Of a stretch of 9,199 bases of DNA, positions 6,585 to 9,199 are shown piece by piece. Position numbers and translations under genes: made by a program. The notes beneath the pieces are model-generated. The model saw only the letters and a list, made by a program, of their open reading frames with translations. It made no database searches and was not told where the DNA came from. Source of the DNA: Ahrensia sp. (lineage in GTDB: Bacteria > Pseudomonadota > Alphaproteobacteria > Rhizobiales > Rhizobiaceae); NCBI GenBank assembly GCA_024639025.1, contig JAHEJF010000044.1, forward strand, positions 1 through 9,199. Reading direction: 5' to 3'. The first letter of the stretch is position 1, and each line of letters starts with the position of its first letter.

Positions 6585-7019
6585 ATGCCAAAATTGTCGC
6601 TCGCAAAAGCCAACAAAATTATTCGCGACGCTTTGAAAAAAGGGCGTGATTCTGACATGCAGCCCCTGACAGTCGCCGTGTTGGACGCTGGCGGACATCT
6701 GGTTTCGATGCAGCGCGAAGACGGGTCATCCGTTTTGCGCCCCCAAATAGCGCAAGGCAAAGCCTTCGGGTGCATTGCTGTCGGCAAAGGATCTCGCTGG
6801 CTCGATGCACAAGCGCAAACCCGCCCCCATTTTCTCGAAGGTCTTTCAAACGTCTCCGGCGGCAATATCGTTCCGGTTCCCGGTGGTGTGTTGATCAGAT
6901 CAAAATCCGGAGAAATCCTCGGTGCCGTCGGCATCACGGGTGACACATCGGAAAACGACGAAATCGCTGCTGTCGCTGGCATAGAGGCTGCACTGCTGAT
7001 TGCCGACACGGGTGCATGA
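6585..7019 (+). CDS. HbpS/GlcG-like protein (DUF336, heme-binding/degrading family)
   Basis: A 144-residue cytoplasmic protein of the PF03928 type, with no signal peptide. Recognisable family features are the N-terminal helix LSLAKANKIIRDALKKG, the strand plus loop VAVLDAGGHLVSMQREDG (30-47), the helix with QIAQGKAFGCIAVGKGSR (54-71), then SGGNIVPVPGGVLIR (91-105) and GAVGITGDTSENDE (113-126). Relatives include Streptomyces HbpS (heme binding) and GlcG of the glycolate operon, but many members are uncharacterised, so a precise role cannot be assigned. AAGAGG (6572-6577) lies 7 bases before the ATG. It converges on the TadG-like gene with only 15 bases between stops. It has no visible link to phaR beyond being next to it. 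Confidence 0.85.
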   Translation: MPKLSLAKANKIIRDALKKGRDSDMQPLTVAVLDAGGHLVSMQREDGSSVLRPQIAQGKAFGCIAVGKGSRWLDAQAQTRPHFLEGLSNVSGGNIVPVPGGVLIRSKSGEILGAVGITGDTSENDEIAAVAGIEAALLIADTGA

Positions 7020-7034
7020 TCTCAACGTCCGCAT

Positions 7035-8246
7035 TTATGATGTCAATCTGAGGGTGACAATTTTCGAACGGATGCTGTCAAACACACCTTGCAATTCTGA
7101 TGCATCGTTAGCGACATAGAAGCGATCGGCGCTGCCGGCGCAATCGGTCATGACTGATCTACCCCGATCAGCAACATCATCACCAAATGCAACTGCGAAG
7201 ATCAGAACGCCTTCATCGCGCGCCACTTCACAAGCAATCCGGGTGTTTTCATCCCCTATTCTCATGCCCTCATCACCTTTCAAGCTGTGGTCGGTGGTTT
7301 CGGGCAATCCGGGCGCAATCGTATTTTCGCCATCAGTCAGCACCAGCATGATTTTTTTGTGGCTGGTTGTTGTTGGCAAGCTGCCGAATCTCTTTGCATC
7401 TGTAAATGGCGCTCTTTCTGTCAGAACACGCAAGCCCCACATGACTCCATCAGCAATGTAAGTGTAACCCCCAGGGTTCATAGAGCTAATTCCGCTCTTC
7501 AACACTGCTTTTGACCGGGTGAGTCCGACAATGGGTGAAGGGCACTCAAGCCACTTGCGGACGCCGGGAAATTGAACGGCGATTGCGCCGTCTCGGAGCG
7601 TATCAGGGGCGCGTCTCGAGCCCACGCATCCGCGCCAAAATCGGGGTGTATAGCCAATCCAGCTGGCATAGCGGTTGGCGGTACCAACATTGACATAGCT
7701 GGCGTAAGGAACCAGCCCAATCCTAACATCATTGCTGGCATCTGCAGCACTGATCATCTTGTCGACGAAGCCGTCGGCAACTGCTTTAAGCGCAGTCATC
7801 TTGCCCTCATTTGACATGGAATGCGTGCTGTCCAGCACCAGGGCAATCTCCAAATATGATTTACCGCCATAGGGGACTGATGCTGATACTTCCTGATGGA
7901 ACGCATCAGGATATATGTCACCAAAAAAGTAGGCGGGAACGGTCGCATCGACAGTGATCGACAATTGACCAGAAGACTGATCAATTTCTACAAGCGAGAA
8001 CGGCCCATCATAATTGCTGTACACAAACCCCTCAATATCTGATTGGGAAGGCAAGCTGTCATTCGCGATGAGATATTTGCCCGCAAACAGGACTGCAGAA
8101 TCGACTGCATTCTGAAGCTTGGACCGGCGAGCGCTTATGTTTGAGTATTCGAGCGCCAGGCCCACGCCCGCCAACAAGGGAAAGGTAAGTAGAGAAAACA
8201 GGACCGCAACATTTCCGCCTTGTGCCCGAAGCAAACTTAAATTCAT
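7035..8246 (-). CDS. TadG-like pilus assembly protein with von Willebrand factor A domain
   Basis: A 403-residue envelope protein. The N-terminus (residues 7-35, RAQGGNVAVLFSLLTFPLLAG then VGLALEYS) is the TadE/TadG-type anchor: a GN motif, one transmembrane helix, then a Glu. Next comes SKLQNAVDSAVLFAGK, typical of pseudopilin-like Tad proteins. From about residue 131 there is a vWFA domain: metal site DSTHS (139-143, Thr in place of the usual first Ser), TYIADG (262-267) and LTDGEN (303-308). Four Cys (207, 235, 339, 369) lie outside the anchor and could form disulfides. TadG-like proteins assist Flp-type tight-adherence pili or related surface structures. No other tad or flp gene is in the window, so it is an orphan copy here. 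The ATG at 8246 has only a weak SD (GGAA, about 8258-8255). A specific symbol is not justified. Confidence 0.85.
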   Translation of the reverse strand: MNLSLLRAQGGNVAVLFSLLTFPLLAGVGLALEYSNISARRSKLQNAVDSAVLFAGKYLIANDSLPSQSDIEGFVYSNYDGPFSLVEIDQSSGQLSITVDATVPAYFFGDIYPDAFHQEVSASVPYGGKSYLEIALVLDSTHSMSNEGKMTALKAVADGFVDKMISAADASNDVRIGLVPYASYVNVGTANRYASWIGYTPRFWRGCVGSRRAPDTLRDGAIAVQFPGVRKWLECPSPIVGLTRSKAVLKSGISSMNPGGYTYIADGVMWGLRVLTERAPFTDAKRFGSLPTTTSHKKIMLVLTDGENTIAPGLPETTDHSLKGDEGMRIGDENTRIACEVARDEGVLIFAVAFGDDVADRGRSVMTDCAGSADRFYVANDASELQGVFDSIRSKIVTLRLTS

Positions 8247-8397
8247 AATATTTCCAATGCGAATACCAATAAAAACAATATACTTATGGTTGCATTTGAA
8301 AATGTATTACTACTTAAGGTATATATATCGTCATGATTGCTGCGAATTGCAGAGCTTTACCTGATGGGAGGGTTTTTACCAATTGAACTCAAACAGA
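8247..8397. other. AT-rich intergenic region between the TadG-like gene and the pyridoxal kinase gene
   Basis: About 150 bases clearly richer in A/T than the rest of the window, containing TATATATA (8321-8328) and CTGC-GAATT-GCAG (8340-8352), a small dyad. It should hold the promoter of the minus-strand TadG-like gene; the TATATA run on the minus strand is a possible -10, but no convincing -35 is visible. No gene seen. Confidence 0.4.
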
Positions 8398-8422
8398 GCC
8401 CTTACCGGAAAGAATCAAGGGC
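8398..8422 (-). terminator. Hairpin over the pyridoxal kinase stop codon (possible terminator)
   Basis: AAGGGC (8417-8422) and GCCCTT (8398-8403) form 6-bp arms with a 13-base loop, spanning the TAA stop at 8404-8402. On the minus strand it is followed by TCTGTTTG, a poor U-tract, so termination would be weak. Confidence 0.3.
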
Positions 8423-9199
8423 GTGCGTTTCTATTTGAACAACCGGACGGCGTAAGATCTCTGCATCGCTTTCTATCGTCAATTCATCCGCGCCCCGCTG
8501 CCGGGTTTGTAGTAGAAGTTCAAATACTGACTGGGTCGCCATCTTGAGAGCCTCGTCTTTATCCTGCGAAATCAGGCGCCGTGCCAGGAAAAGCGACGCA
8601 GTCAAATCACCCACTCCGTTCGGCGCATCATCGATATGCTTGTGCTCGGCGAGCAAAGCCAACTGAGCGTCAATATACAAATTTCCGGTCAGCTCTTTGG
8701 TCAATCCAAAGGCACTGGTTACCAATACTGAGGGTAAATTTGCCTGGCGGACAGTGCCTATTATGTCGTTGTTATTTTCCAGCTTCTTCCCTGTAATCCA
8801 TGTCAGCTCAAATCTGTTCGGCGTTACAATATCGGCCAGAGGCACCAGCTTATCTGCGATGGAACGCGCTATCGAGCCTGAAACATACAAGCCGCCCTCA
8901 TCGCCGATCACCGGATCGCACATGTAGATCAAGTCTGGGTTCTGCGCACGCATGTCCTTGATAAATTGCGCTGCAGCGTCAACTTGAGCAGGAGTGGCCA
9001 TATAGCCGGTCAAGACTGCCGACAATTCTGCATTGAATTTCGAGCCCGACAGATCTGTCAGCAGGTTTTCAAACGATGCATCGTCCGGGACAATTCGGGT
9101 TGAGGGGCCATGCCCTGGATGCCAAGGCAAAGTGATCGTCGGGACTGCCCAAACAGGAAGGCCCAAACTTTCCAATGCAAAAACTGCAGCGCGGTTTCC
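8402..9199 (-). CDS. pdxY: Pyridoxal kinase (5' end beyond the window)
   Basis: 265 C-terminal residues of a ribokinase-superfamily vitamin B6 kinase that phosphorylates pyridoxal, and possibly pyridoxine/pyridoxamine, with ATP in the salvage of pyridoxal 5'-phosphate. The frame is open to the right edge and begins GNRAAVFALESLGLPVWAVPT, the usual PdxK/PdxY start after SHVAYGHV, so only about 15-25 residues are missing. Further motifs: GHGP (29-32 of the visible part), CDPVIGDEGGLYV (94-106, the DPV(M/I)GD motif), TPNRFELTWITG (126-137), VTSAF (160-164) and NGVGDLTASLFLARR (194-208), with the catalytic Asp at 198; GVGD here replaces the commoner GTGD. TTG at 9175 is an internal Leu codon, not a start. 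No B6 pathway neighbour is visible. Confidence 0.92.
   Translation of the reverse strand, partial: GNRAAVFALESLGLPVWAVPTITLPWHPGHGPSTRIVPDDASFENLLTDLSGSKFNAELSAVLTGYMATPAQVDAAAQFIKDMRAQNPDLIYMCDPVIGDEGGLYVSGSIARSIADKLVPLADIVTPNRFELTWITGKKLENNNDIIGTVRQANLPSVLVTSAFGLTKELTGNLYIDAQLALLAEHKHIDDAPNGVGDLTASLFLARRLISQDKDEALKMATQSVFELLLQTRQRGADELTIESDAEILRRPVVQIETHALDSFR

Noticed and set aside
1..9199. Search for a defence system, mobile element, CRISPR array or novel multi-gene cassette
   Set aside because: Every long gene is assigned to a known core family, gaps are all under 300 bases, and no direct repeats, integrase or transposase sequence was seen.

Overview
The window looks like ordinary chromosome from an alphaproteobacterium, most likely of the order Hyphomicrobiales (rhizobia-like). 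This is inferred from family resemblance of the proteins: a PhaR/PhbA/PhbB polyhydroxybutyrate locus, a TadG-like von Willebrand protein, a Uup-type ABC-F ATPase and a thiamine kinase of the ThiN/TPK family. Base composition is moderate and coding density is high. I see no tRNA, rRNA, CRISPR array, insertion sequence, phage gene or plasmid function.

Layout. Positions 1-535 form a divergent thiamine region. On the minus strand is the 5' part of thiB, the periplasmic thiamine-binding protein, behind a clear TPP riboswitch and a small hairpin that overlaps its ribosome binding site. On the plus strand is thiamine pyrophosphokinase (535-1185). A small predicted glycine-rich lipoprotein (1287-1553) with a strong terminator and a Uup-like ABC-F protein (1670-3490) follow on the plus strand. 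A shared terminator at about 3532-3566 separates uup from the convergent phbA-phbB operon (minus strand, 5561 back to 3583), which encodes the two enzymes that turn acetyl-CoA into 3-hydroxybutyryl-CoA. The regulator PhaR (5823-6434, plus) is divergent from phbA, and the 261-base gap between them carries several palindromes that are good operator candidates. A small HbpS/GlcG-like (DUF336) protein (6585-7019, plus) converges tail to tail on a TadG-like vWFA protein (8246-7035, minus). A pyridoxal kinase gene (minus) runs off the right edge.

How the parts fit. Two small metabolic circuits are visible. In thiamine supply, uptake is repressed by TPP through the riboswitch, while the kinase that makes TPP from imported thiamine lies alongside. 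In carbon storage, PhaR is placed to sense polymer or its absence and to repress phbAB and itself from the shared intergenic region. The other genes are single units with no obvious functional link.

I did not find an undescribed multi-gene system. The points most worth a second look are regulatory: the SD-overlapping hairpin below the TPP riboswitch, the palindromes between phbA and phaR, the hairpin between phbA and phbB, and the orphan TadG-like gene in an AT-rich setting.
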